From: Basidiobolus meristosporus CBS 931.73
Lineage: Eukaryota; Basidiobolomycota; Basidiobolomycetes; Basidiobolales; Basidiobolaceae
Assembly: GCA_002104905.1 (NCBI GenBank)
Contig: MCFE01000659.1
Span: 1 to 49,080 of the forward strand
DNA length: 49,080 bases
Direction of reading: 5' to 3'
Translations under genes and position numbers: made by a program
Shown here: positions 1 through 10,310 of the stretch, piece after piece
How positions within the stretch are numbered: the stretch's first letter is position 1
How the letters are laid out: each line of letters opens with the position of its first letter
The notes under the pieces: generated by a model
Seen by the model: only the letters and a program-made list of their open reading frames with translations
Databases searched by the model: none
Told to the model about the DNA's origin: nothing

Positions 1-1015
1 GGATGTTGTACGAAAAAGTCGAGGGATCGTCTACTAGTTCTTCTTCACGTAAATACCGAGCAATCGAGACAAATTCGGCAGCTAAATATATGCAGAACAC
101 TCAAGATTATTGGACTGGCCTAATATATCTGCACCATCTTATCCAAAGCATCTTACCATCTTCAAGGCATTCTCTAACCATTCCCATGTCCCCAGCATCA
201 CAAAACAACGTCGCCTGGATTTGATGCAAGTGCAGCTTGCTGATCAGGTAGCTGATTCGCATCCACTTGGGGATATCTAGATGGGTACTGGCATGTACAT
301 TTTCGGCTAGAGCAGCATTGTATCTGTATTCCGAAGGAAGGCGATCACTCCATGAATGAAGGGCGCTCTGCAATTGCTTTAGCTTCAAAGGTGCATCCAA
401 TATCCTATCCGTAATCCGTATGATGCCAAATAGTGTTGGCACCTTGTTATTGGAGACTGAACTCATAAAATTCGAAATATCATTAAGTAGAAACTCCATT
501 TCGATCATGAACGACCACATCTTTCTGTCCTCGTATGATAGTCGATACTGTGCGCTCGGCAGCAGGAATGATAGCTGCTGCCACTTCGCTTCGTCCCCTG
601 GTGGCAGTATACACGCTGTCTTCTCCTCTACCGTCATTGTTCTTTGACGTGTCCAGCGATCTAAAATAAGCAGCCACCAGAAGAAACGTCGGCGCTCTTC
701 TTTCTCGATGCCATCTGTAGGGCTGCTACCCAGGGCATCGTGGTCAATATCCTGCAATGCCAGTCCAGACTCCTGCACAATCCTAACAACACGAGTTCCA
801 ATTATTATGGGATTTTCGGTAGGTAAAACTTGATAACTCTTCTTACTTGGTGGCTAGCACTAAAATATGGGGACACGTTTTGATTAGCGTTAGGATAATT
901 TTCAATGGACCTCAAAACTTACTAAAGCAAGTAGTAGCAACAGATTCACGGCCATCATAAAACAACATCAGGGCCAAAAGAGTCAAGGCCATAGCATTGT
1001 AGATGTTTGGCTCCA
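1..1015 (-). repeat. Left arm of inverted gene duplication (near-identical tract)
   Basis: Reverse complement of about 3701-4715. Exon 4 and the last intron differ at few positions, and the 64-bp intron at 783-846 is identical to 3867-3930. The 63-bp intron at 860-922 and everything 5' of about 1030 are clearly more diverged. The arm probably continues left of the window. Confidence 0.85.
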
Positions 1016-1686
1016 TAAATATCTGTTGTTGGGCCATTTGCAAAGCATTTTCAGTGAAGTCAGCCTCAAGTACTAAATTCACCCATTCCATGGGACAGTT
1101 CGACTCGATTTTAGAACGAGATACTTTTATGAAAAACCTACTCCCAATAGCGAATATAGCTTGGCGCAAAAAGTCGGGAATAATTCGTTTGTTTAGGCGA
1201 TAATGCAGATATTCATGATGGAATATAGGTGCAGGACACCCAAAATGTTTCAAAAAAGTTCGAAGTAGCTCTGTTTGTAGGGGTAGTGGCAGCTTTGAAG
1301 ATGCGAACGATGGATTTGAGAGAGAGTATAGGTGTAGCGACGGTTTCTCAAGAAGTTCCTTACGGCTTCGAGCTATCTTCGTAACGGCCGTTTTTTCTGG
1401 TTGAGGTTGCCTACTGGAAATATAGCTGGTTGAGCGTTTACCTTGCATATATCCCTTCGGAGGACCACGCTAAAGTAAAAAACAGGTTATTGAAACAAAC
1501 CTATTGATCTTGGCAGATATCAAAGCAATATACTTGTCGCGATCGTTTATATTGGCATATCAGGTTACTCTTTAAGCACATAGTGCAAATTGGTCTTTCT
1601 TTGCTACATTTCCGTTTACGACGACGGCATTCCTCACAAGAGAGGGAATCCTTTGTAACTGACTCCAAAGAATTTACTAAACTCAT
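1..1686 (-). CDS. Zn(II)2Cys6 fungal transcription factor, left copy (3' end cut by window edge)
   Basis: Nuclear DNA-binding regulator, partial at its C-terminus. Exons on the minus strand: 1686-1534, 1469-923, 859-847 (13 nt), 782-157, 81-1 and beyond; all four introns are GT..AG (64, 63, 64, 75 bp). Exon 1 carries the binuclear zinc cluster CEECRRRKRKCSKERPICTM followed by CLKSNLIC (C-x2-C-x6-C-x6-C-x2-C-x6-C), then the basic linker KRSRQRGPPKGY made across intron 1. The rest matches the fungal transcription-factor middle homology region. It is the head-to-head paralogue of the gene at 3024-5137: the 3' part is almost identical and the N-terminal part clearly diverged. No frameshift is visible, so it looks intact as far as seen. 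The start at 1686 (MSLVNS) is chosen because the paralogue starts MSLAET; an in-frame ATG at 1710 also exists. A TACTAAC plus CAG just upstream could be the end of a 5'-UTR intron. Target genes cannot be told from the sequence. Confidence 0.88.
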
Positions 1687-3023
1687 GGTACTGCTCTCAC
1701 AATACTGCAACCAGTTAGTACGTCGGTGCTATACCACATTGCAAAAGGCACACTAGGTTGAACACATAAATGCATGCCAAGATATATGTGAAGTTTGATT
1801 GGGCTTTGCTTGATAATATCGTGACTGTTTCGTTACAGAAGAAATTCTAGAAATAACTAATGTTTCAGATCCAAAGCCGACAATCAAATCACACTTGATA
1901 TACGTAGCTACACCGCAGTCTCCACAATGTCGGTACACAGCCCACAACATTGTGAGCAGTATGGACCTCTTTATAGGCATTATAGAATTCTTGCATATAG
2001 GAATGCTTAACAGTATTACTTGCACGTGGAACCATGACATATATCGTAGTGGACCCTACAAGTAGTTAGATCCATTTACACTGAAGGATTAATAGCTAAC
2101 AGTAAAAGAACATCAGCAAAGTGTCATCACTTGTTAACAGAGCAAAAATGCTGGTTTTCCCAATAGCATATTACTGGCTTCGCTATAGGATTGGGCTAGG
2201 GAATTTCTCGGATCCTATGGTTTAATGTTTATTAGTAGTATTTCCATTGTCAATACCTCAGAACAACACACTGTATAGAGGCTGCTGTCATGCCGAAACA
2301 CTCGCAAGAAAAATGTACCAGAGAACAATGGTACTGATGTCGCCATTCAATGAGATCAATGAGAACGAAGCCAACCAGTGCTAGTGAATCTACACAAGTT
2401 CTTTGCAATATCTGCTTACCGCCCAAAAAATTCTTTGTACATCTACTAGCAACCAATTGTGTCTTATCAGCAATACGACTCCTAGTGTACTGGGGAAATT
2501 GAAATAGCAAAGAGCCTGTATCACAAGCCTGGGTGACTCAGATGACTTAGATAAGAACATATAGTAATGACATTGTGTGAACTGGCTCACCAATGCTTGT
2601 GGAATCTAAGCCAGAGGATGGTAATTTATGCCACAATCAATACATCAGTGTTAGTAAATAGTATTTGGTTTTCAATGCCCAAGATGCCAAATGCTCAGTG
2701 ATATTAATATCCACGATACATATTCGAAGATTTTGTGGGGGATATACTTGGCATTTGATGAATTGCAACAGTCTGCTGCGGAGAGACAACTCCATATAGT
2801 ACAAGCCAATTAGATTGGACACTGGGATATACAAATCAAAGCCATCCTTACTATTTAGAGTGCCCTTCCTTATCTAAGCGTATGTATCATATGACCAGTG
2901 CTGAGTTGCTTCATGCTGGATTACAGTATTCTTGATAACCTCGATATATATACACGCGCACAAATCTCGGTTAATTTTACATGAATATTGTTGAGGAAGT
3001 TGGCTGTCGCTTCAAATAATACA
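1687..3023. other. Intergenic spacer between the two divergent regulators
   Basis: About 1.34 kb between the two start codons, so it must hold the promoters of both divergent genes. AT-rich with stops in all frames and no convincing gene. It is not a continuation of the palindrome: the sequences just upstream of the two ATGs do not resemble each other. A TATA-like run lies at 2944-2952 on the right side. Short open frames here are not supported by any motif. Confidence 0.6.
2944..2952 (+). promoter_or_regulatory. TATA-like element of the right-hand regulator
   Basis: TATATATAC about 75 bp upstream of the ATG at 3024, in an AT-rich spacer. The position suits a fungal TATA element, but such runs are common in AT-rich DNA. 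Confidence 0.35.
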
Positions 3024-5137
3024 ATGAGTTTAGCTGAAACTTCGGAATCGACCACACGCTCTACACTATCTTGTGAGGAATGTCGCAGACGAAAACGCAA
3101 GTGTAGCAAGGACAAACCAATTTGCACCATGTGTCTGAAAAATGATACCGAATGCATATATAAGCGGCCTCGAAAAGTATTACCATCTATTCTACGACCA
3201 ATTTACATCGTTCACTCCGACTAACTTGTTTGGTTCCACAACAGCGTGGTCCTCCCAAAGGATATATGCTCGGCATGCGTTCCACGGACTATATTTCGAA
3301 CCAAGAATCCCCTCAAGGGAAAATGTCACCAATGAAAGCTTCGTTGGGCCGTAGAGCGTATTTCAAGGAACCTACACTGCACTTATATTCTCTCTCAAAT
3401 CCCGCCTACGCGCCTCCCAGGATTCCTTTACCTTTGCAAACTGAGCTATTCCGCACTTTTTTAAATCATTTCGGTTGCTCAGCACCATTGTTCCACCATA
3501 AATATTTATACTATCGCCTAAATACCCACGTTCTACCTGATTTCCTACTCCAAACGATATTTGCTATAGGAAGTAGGTTTTTCTTGAAAGCAAATCATTC
3601 CGAATTGGACCCTAGTATTCCAACGGAATGGATGAATTTGGTGCTGGAGACCGATTTCGCTGGAAATGCTCTGCAATTGGCGCAACAACAAATATTTATG
3701 GAGCCAAACATCTACAATGCTATGGCCTTGACTCTTTTGGCCCTGATGTTGTTTTATGATGGCCGTGAATCCGCCGCTTCCACATGTCTTAGTAAGTACG
3801 AAAGTTTAAGGAAACTTTGCACACTATTGTTAAGTATCTTTGCTATTCTTTAGTGTTGGGTGCCAAGTAAGAAGAGTTATCAAGTTTTACCTACCGAAAA
3901 TCCCATAATAATTGGAACTCGTGTTGTTAGGATTGTGCAGGAGTCTGGACTGGCATTGCAGGATATTGACCACGATGCCCTGGGTAGCAGCCCTATAGAT
4001 GGCATCGAGAAAGAAGAGCGCCGACGCCTTTTTTGGTGGCTGCTTATTTTAGATCGCTGGGCACAGAAAAGAACAATGACGGTAGAGGAGAAGACAGCGT
4101 GTATACTGCCACCAGGGGACGAAGCGAAGTGGCAGCAGCTATCATTCCTGCTGCCGAGCGCACAGTATCGACTATCATATGAGGACAGAAAGATGTGGTC
4201 GTTCATGATCGAAATGGAGTTTCTTCTCAGTGATATATCCAACTTGATGAGTTCACTTTCTGATCGCAACAAGCTACCAGCGTTATTTGGCATCATACGG
4301 ATTACGGATAGGATATTGGATGCACCTTTGAAGCTAAAGCAATTGCAGAGCGCCCTTCATTCATGGAGTGATCGCCTTCCTTCGGAATACAGATACAATG
4401 CTGCTCTAGCCGAAAATGTACATGCCAGTACCCATCTAGATATCCCCAAGTGGATGCGAATCAGCTACCTGATCAGCAAGCTGCACTTGCATCAAATCCA
4501 GGCGACGTTATTTTGTGATGCTGGGGACATGGGAATGGTTAGAGAATGCCTTGAAGATGGTAAGATGCTTTGGATAAGATGGTGCAGATACATTAGGCCA
4601 GTCCAATAATCTTGAGTGTTCTGCATATCTTTAGCTGCCGAATTTGTCTCGATTGTTCGATATTTACCGGAAACCGAGCTGGTAGATGACCCATTAACAT
4701 TTTCTTACAACATCCTTACTTCTCGTATTCTCCTTACGATCATGGAGTATACGTTCCGTACAAATGAGAACGATTCTGACTTCACGCAGCATATGGCCAC
4801 GTTAAGAAACGTGGAGAAGTATCAGATGGCACTGCAAGCAAAGCAACATATAGATTCCATCTACGAGCTTCTCTCAGACTCCGTATCTATATGGAGGCAG
4901 TCAGCAAATGATCTTTCTCAGTTGGTAGAGATCAAAACCACTGCCGAACACATATGCGCTGAGATTGAATCTCAATGCATGATACCTTCCTCTACACTAT
5001 CGGAATCGGACACTAGTATTAGCTTTCAGGAGATCATGGAGACACCACTGCCACCCGACATGGACATCTTCAAGGGAAGCGAACCCTCCGATGAGATTCA
5101 AGAATTGAGCAACCTACTACTTCTCCGAGAATGTTAA
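3024..5137 (+). CDS. Zn(II)2Cys6 fungal transcription factor, right copy (complete)
   Basis: Complete nuclear regulator of 614 residues. Exons 3024-3176, 3245-3791, 3854-3866 (13 nt), 3931-4559, 4635-5137; all introns are GT..AG (68, 62, 64, 75 bp) and the joined frame is open throughout. Residues ~17-44 form the Zn2Cys6 cluster (CEEC, RRRKRKC, then C-x2-C-x6-C), followed by the linker KRPRKRGPPKGY created by splicing exon 1 to exon 2. The middle homology region follows: MLGAKIVQESGL, built over the micro-exon, corresponds to the family's 'A-R-A-Q-x-L-G-L' helix, and EKEERRRLFWWL to its signature. The last exon is acidic with Ser/Thr-rich parts, a plausible activation region. AATAAA at 5334 follows. 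The neighbour is its inverted paralogue at 1-1686. The regulated pathway is unknown. Confidence 0.92.
3701..4715 (+). repeat. Right arm of inverted gene duplication (near-identical tract)
   Basis: Partner of the inverted repeat at 1-1015; window position 1 corresponds to about 4715. See the left arm for the identity pattern. The two arms are separated by the diverged 5' halves and the spacer (about 2.7 kb). Confidence 0.85.
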
Positions 5138-5841
5138 TCATTCTGTCAGGTATCTCGGCATGATGATTTCAATTATTGAAGCCGTGTCATATGTATAGAT
5201 TTGGAGCCCTCGACACGAAAGATTACAAAAAGATATAACAGAGCATGATTGTAGTAGACACTGCTCAACATCAACATCAACGCCCATCGATCATTTATAT
5301 CTTTCCAAGTGTTGAAAGTCAGCCTGTTACATAAATAAAACTCTCGGTAAAATCAATTCCTGCGTGACGCTCGACATGAACTACGACAACGGGTTGTTGA
5401 ATCCAAAGATAAACTGATATTGTGATACAACGGCTTGAATGGTATACCATATGGGAATCGTTTGCCTTCTATACATGAGGGCGGAGTTTGTTGTTTGTCC
5501 ACTGTTATGGTGGAGGCGAAAATGATTTTACAAACAGGCGTAACCATCGTGTCTTATAATAATGACTACATACAAACATGTATGTTGCGAAGCAGATGAT
5601 AAGAATGGGTGAAGTCATACAGTACATTAGACTAAGGGAAGATTGATCCATGCTTATCGATGTGAGAGATTAGAAATAAGGCGCTTTGTAACAATGATTG
5701 GAACCATTACACCAGTAAGATCCAAGATCCAGCTGGAAACCATTTCAAGTCAATTCATAGTAAATATCGATATCTCTATCGGTAAAGATTGGGAACAAGA
5801 GTGGATTTTAATTCAAGTCAAGGTACCTTTCTTGACTCATA
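5138..5841. other. Convergent intergenic region
   Basis: 3' flanks of the right-hand regulator (plus) and the ABC-F gene (minus). Apart from the AATAAA at 5334 I see nothing in it; the short open frames lack motifs and lie on both strands. Confidence 0.5.
5334..5339 (+). terminator. Poly(A) signal, right-hand regulator
   Basis: AATAAA about 195 bp after the stop at 5137, the first canonical hexamer downstream on this strand. Confidence 0.35.
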
Positions 5842-7983
5842 TTACAAGGAATCAACATATTCTTGAACATCATCGATTAGGCGAACCTTATGATCTCGAA
5901 CAACATATATGCGAGAATCAAATGCTTCAGAATCCTCCGCCTCATCATCCTCATTCTGGCCACAAGTTTCCTGCACGAAGTACTGGTCGTGGGTTACCAA
6001 GACAACAGCACCAGCAAATGTTGCAATAGCCTCTCGCAACCCCTCGATGGATTCTAAATCCAAGTGGTTGGTGATTTCATCCAACAGGAGGAGGTGAGGA
6101 TTTGTTAACATCGTTATTGCTAAGGCTACTCGAGATTTCTGTCCTCCAGACAAGGTATTGAGAGGCTGCAAGGGAACATTGCCTGATAATCCGAAATTAC
6201 CGATGTACCTTCTAATCTCTTGAGTATCTTTCAGTGGGATGGTGCCGTTGCCTTCATCGACTTTCTTCTTGATATACGTAACAGCTGATTCGTTGTCAAT
6301 GTTGAGTAGGTCGACATGGTGCTGCGAGAAGTATCCAATACGCAAACTTGGATTCCTTTCGATAGTTCCCTTAGTTGGGCGTAAGGTACCGTTGATTAGA
6401 TCCACCAGTGTGGATTTACCACTTCCATTTGCACCAACAAGACCGATTCGTGACCCAGGCTCAATACTTATTGAGATTGATGTCACTACGTCGGCCTTGG
6501 CACCCGGGTATTTGAAGGAGATGTTACGTAGCTGCAGCATTGGCGCGTTGTTTCGGAGAGGATCGGGTTGAGGGAAGGTAAATGTCACAGATGGCTCAGC
6601 TTTCTCCAGCTCAACCTGGACTCTGGCCGTTTCGTGCCAACCGACTCGGTAGGACACCTTGAACCGCTTGCCATCTTCAGTCTTGTCCATTCCCATCCGC
6701 TCTAGCTTCTTCTTACGCGATGCGACCAACCCCAGTCTTTTGTCGTCGCCACTGGATTTTGCGTGTTGAACGGCCTTCTCGATCGACTTCTGAATGTGCT
6801 TCTTCTTTTTCTCAATGTTATCATGCAGATGCTGTTTCTTTTTGGCTACGTCTTCGGTGTTCTTTTTGTAGTCATCATAGTTACCAGGATGGTATGTCAG
6901 AGTCTTGTTTTTGAAACAGATGATTTCATCGACCACTGAATTCAAAAAATGTCTGTCATGGGATATAATTACAAGGGTTTGGTCGGTGATCGAAGATAAG
7001 TAAGATCTAAGCCAGACGATGGCCGGCAAGTCCAAATGGTTTGTGGGCTCGTCCAGCAGAAGAATATCGGGTTTCATATACAGTGCCTGAGCTAAAGCTA
7101 CTCGCATACGCCAACCACCGCTCAATTCTGAGACAGGTGCGTCCTGTTGTTTCTGACTGAACCCAAGTCCGTTCAGAATATCTCGGATCATGTCATCCTC
7201 ATCATCATCCTCTAGCAGGGTTAACTTGTCGTAGAATTCGGAAAGCATCTCATAAATGGTCGAGGTTTCTATTTTTGGTAAAGCCTCGGCGTTTGCTAAC
7301 TGTTCGCTGACTGCGGCTGCGTTTGCTTCGGATTGAAGTGCTTTGGCTCGGGCCTCCATGCCTCGCTTGCCACTGCGCTTGATGGCGTCTTGGTTGTCCA
7401 GTTCGGCTTGCTCCTTTGCTTGCTGTGCCATGACATTGTAGGCTGCCCTATTCAAAGCAGCAGGTGTGTTGACTTCAAGTGCATCCTCCAGCTCAGATAT
7501 ATTATCCATTAACTTGCAACGCTGAACATTCACACTCAAGACAGTTTCAAACACAGTTCGGTTGAAGGCTTGACTCTCTGATTCTTGTAATTGCTCTATG
7601 TACAATGTGGAGATGTTCTTTGGAAATCCAATAAGTTTACCATAGCCGATGCTTTTCAGTAAGGTTGATTTCCCAATGCCATTACGCCCAATAAGACCGT
7701 AGTGAGTACCGGCTTTCAACAAGAGTCGTGAGTCAAGAAGCAGGTCAACAGAATTTACGGCAAGATTCACACCAGGAAGGTCGACATCCTTCGATTGATT
7801 TTCGGTGGACTCTTTGTGGAAACGAGAAGCCTGCGACACGGCCGAAACCGAGCTCCAAAAATCATCCTTCTTGAGAGCAGCATTGGTATTGGACTCCATG
7901 GTGGTCATTTTAGATAGTGATGAATTGACCCTCGACCACAATTGATTTTTATAGTGATCGATGCATTGTTCCGCAGTAGACAT
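5842..7983 (-). CDS. ABC-F family ATPase (Gcn20/Arb1-type, ribosome-associated)
   Basis: Single-exon, 713 residues, soluble with two ABC cassettes and no membrane segments, as in ABC-F proteins that act on ribosomes (translation control or ribosome assembly). Cassette 1: Walker A GLIGRNGIGKST (~96-107), signature LSGGWRMR, Walker B ILLLDEPTNHLD, switch ISHDRHF. The inter-cassette arm is long, Lys/Glu-rich and helical (KKKQHLHDNIEKKKKHIQK onward), typical of the family. Cassette 2: Walker A GLVGANGSGKST, signature LSGGQKSR, Walker B LLLLDEITNHLD with Ile where the family has Pro, switch VTHDQYF. The N-terminal extension is only ~70 residues, much shorter than that of yeast Gcn20, so orthology to Gcn20, Arb1 or another fungal ABC-F cannot be settled by eye. 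The C-terminus is acidic (EDDEAEDSEAF). ATG at 7983 is the first in frame. Confidence 0.93.
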   Translation of the reverse strand: MSTAEQCIDHYKNQLWSRVNSSLSKMTTMESNTNAALKKDDFWSSVSAVSQASRFHKESTENQSKDVDLPGVNLAVNSVDLLLDSRLLLKAGTHYGLIGRNGIGKSTLLKSIGYGKLIGFPKNISTLYIEQLQESESQAFNRTVFETVLSVNVQRCKLMDNISELEDALEVNTPAALNRAAYNVMAQQAKEQAELDNQDAIKRSGKRGMEARAKALQSEANAAAVSEQLANAEALPKIETSTIYEMLSEFYDKLTLLEDDDEDDMIRDILNGLGFSQKQQDAPVSELSGGWRMRVALAQALYMKPDILLLDEPTNHLDLPAIVWLRSYLSSITDQTLVIISHDRHFLNSVVDEIICFKNKTLTYHPGNYDDYKKNTEDVAKKKQHLHDNIEKKKKHIQKSIEKAVQHAKSSGDDKRLGLVASRKKKLERMGMDKTEDGKRFKVSYRVGWHETARVQVELEKAEPSVTFTFPQPDPLRNNAPMLQLRNISFKYPGAKADVVTSISISIEPGSRIGLVGANGSGKSTLVDLINGTLRPTKGTIERNPSLRIGYFSQHHVDLLNIDNESAVTYIKKKVDEGNGTIPLKDTQEIRRYIGNFGLSGNVPLQPLNTLSGGQKSRVALAITMLTNPHLLLLDEITNHLDLESIEGLREAIATFAGAVVLVTHDQYFVQETCGQNEDDEAEDSEAFDSRIYVVRDHKVRLIDDVQEYVDSL

Positions 7984-9359
7984 CTTCCATTTATTATTGA
8001 AATCTACTCTATCAGCCGCACCAACAAAATCCGTTCAGATTAATCTCCAATTGGCGTGTATTTGCACCATAAACAGTCGGTATTCAGAAAATAGATCATC
8101 GATTTTGCCTTACCCCCCACTTGGTTGAAGTCTAAGACTCTGTGAGCTACATTACCTTCCTGGCTACATCACTGTACGGAAAAATGGATTCAAATTAATG
8201 GATGATTTCAGTCTAGTCCATATAAAGTGTATACCACCTGTAAAGCACACCATCGTGCCATCATTCGTCACTCTATCACACTGTAGTTGCCCAAGTGGAA
8301 TCTTTCACACCCACTCGCAAATGGCCCCTAATCGCTAGGACAGCATTCTGTCTTGTTGAAGAGCAGTTTAGGCCTACGTCCACAAAACAGCTACACTCCG
8401 CTGGATGTCGCAGGCTAGGTTGATTAGAATGAAGTCCCTGTCTAATAGGTACGCTATTTCAAGATTGGATTTTCAATTTTAAAACTTGCAACTGCGGAAG
8501 CAACCTGATCTTCATAACACGCAAATTGCACTGTCCCAGAGTGGATCCAGATACTGAATGCCTAATAATGATTTAACTAAGCAAAATCAACGAAGATGTT
8601 CCACGAGATAAGGCTCAATATGTTGGTTTGTGCTCTATATTTGTTCTGCAATTGCATGGTTTGTAGGCAATTCACCAACTTTTTTAGAGCCAATGAGGTT
8701 GGATTATGGAATAAAAGTAATATCCAAATCCATCATCTACCATGGCGAATATATTCGGAAACTCCCTTTTATCGACCATTGATATATTTGGCCTGCCATT
8801 CAGTTAACCAACTTCCCATGCTCAGTCCTAGAGCTCCGCAGTTGAGATTCCGTGTACTACTAATAGAATGACATTCATTGGATCAACTACCCCATTAAAC
8901 CTTGTTCAGATTTGCCAACTGTATTCAGCTCTGCGAGCTTTACTCACCATATTATCTCATTTAAGTCGAAATCACTGAGACTAGTAATAGCCAGGTACGT
9001 TCAAGTAGCCCTGAATTAGTATCGCCCTGATCAGCTCATTTTAATTCGAAGGGACACCTATTGTTGCAAATAACTAACATTGCACTATATTTTATAAATT
9101 GGTCCGTTTGTTGAACTAGAAAGTTGTTTGGATTTGAATTGAATTTTAACAGATCTCCAAAATAGCGTTAGAAAAATGTATGCAAGCTACAATCCTCCTA
9201 TACAAGACTTTCCACAACAAACAGCATCACCCATGTTTATAAAATTTTCAAAATAATAGACTTTTGGCTGCACTGTCCATCTATAGGCAGGCTTTTCGAA
9301 ATTTCATATTTACACCGAAATATTTGTAAAGTTAAACTTGGATCCTAGCCGATATACTT

Positions 9360-9480
9360 CGTCATTTCTTGTCCAAATTCTTTGTTGGGAAATAGTTTCA
9401 TCAAGATGTCAAGTTGTCCAAGAGACCTAAATCTGCACAAATGCTCTTAGGAGCTTACTAAACGTATTTGAGGTGTTGCA
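9360..9480 (+). repeat. Diverged copy of dispersed repeat (copy A)
   Basis: Shares the ordered blocks CTTGTCCAAATTCTTTGTTGGGA, then TCATCAAGATGTCA, then GTTGTCCAAGAGACCTAAA and GCACAAATGCTCTTAGGAGC with the segment at 10010-10140. Gaps and mismatches are many; boundaries are approximate. Confidence 0.5.
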
Positions 9481-9569
9481 GATATCCACTCTACACCTAA
9501 ACTATATATATTCCACTACAATTCCCCTTGGCTTTTTGCTAGATTATTTACTTGAGTTTTAGTTTGTTA

Positions 9570-9720
9570 TATTTTGACCAATCCTTAGAATTAATAAAGG
9601 CCTAGAAGTTATTTAAGTTATCAAGCCTGTCCAAATGACCCCGCGCTTTGCGCTCTACTTTTTGAAGCCTCTTTCAAAACATTCTTGGCATTATTTTGGG
9701 CACCAATTCCTAAAACCTTT
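9570..9720 (+). repeat. Weak copy of dispersed repeat (copy A2)
   Basis: Contains TTTTGACCAATCCTTAGAAT, GTTATCAAGCCTGTCCAAAT, CTTTGCGC and ATTCTTGGCATTATTTTGGG in the same order as the blocks of the 10-kb copy. Similarity is low, so homology is tentative. Confidence 0.3.
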
Positions 9721-9899
9721 CTTAAAACTTTAGAATTTACATTGCTGGTTCTGCTAGAATCTTACCATATAATTGACCCTGTAGAGCTTCCTCTGGCAAA
9801 CTGACCAAGGGGTTTGAAATTGGCAATGATAAATTGGGAGAACTGGTAAGTTCAAAGGTTCTCACTTTAAATCTTATCAAGTACAAAAGTGGTATTCAT

Positions 9900-10280
9900 G
9901 CTTAGCAACACTTGGTGTTGCAAGACTCTAAGCTGTTGTAATTATTAAGTTGTCACCTAAATATTCATGCTAACTTAGTCACATAGATCTTATTCTTTGA
10001 TTAGCATTCTGTCCTGACCAAATTTCTTGTCGGGACTTAGAATATTTTCACCAAATTATCAGGTGCCCAGATTATGATCTTTCTCAGAGTTGTCCAAAAG
10101 CCCCCAAACTTTGCACACATATTCTTGGGACCTTCCTTAACAAACTCTACACGTTTGCTTGCTCTATCTTATCAAAAGTATAAATATCATACTTTTGATC
10201 AATAAATCTACAAGTGAACAACATGTAAATTCTCTAGTTCTCCACATCACTTCCAATACTCCTCAGAATATTGCAACATA
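9900..10280 (+). repeat. Dispersed repeat copy B
   Basis: Matches the reverse complement of about 35730-36120 over several ordered blocks: CACCTAAATATTCATGCTAA with CTTAGTCAC; TTTTCACCAAATTATCAGGT; GTTGTCCAAAAGCCCCCAAA with CTTTGCACACATA; and ATAAATCTACAAGTGAA near the end. No coding capacity and no clear terminal repeats, so its class (solo LTR, MITE-like or other) is unknown. Confidence 0.6.
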
Positions 10281-10310
10281 AGCAGTATTAGAAGTGATTT
10301 GGAGAACTAG
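10234..10310. repeat. Imperfect hairpin / inverted repeat
   Basis: Arms 10234-10260 and 10284-10310 are reverse complements over 27 nt with two mismatches, with a 23-nt loop between; outer ends are CTAGTTCTCCA and TGGAGAACTAG. It overlaps the end of repeat copy B; the inverted copy at 35.7 kb does not keep the second arm. It could be a small foldback element or a target of hairpin-forming transcripts. Confidence 0.6.
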
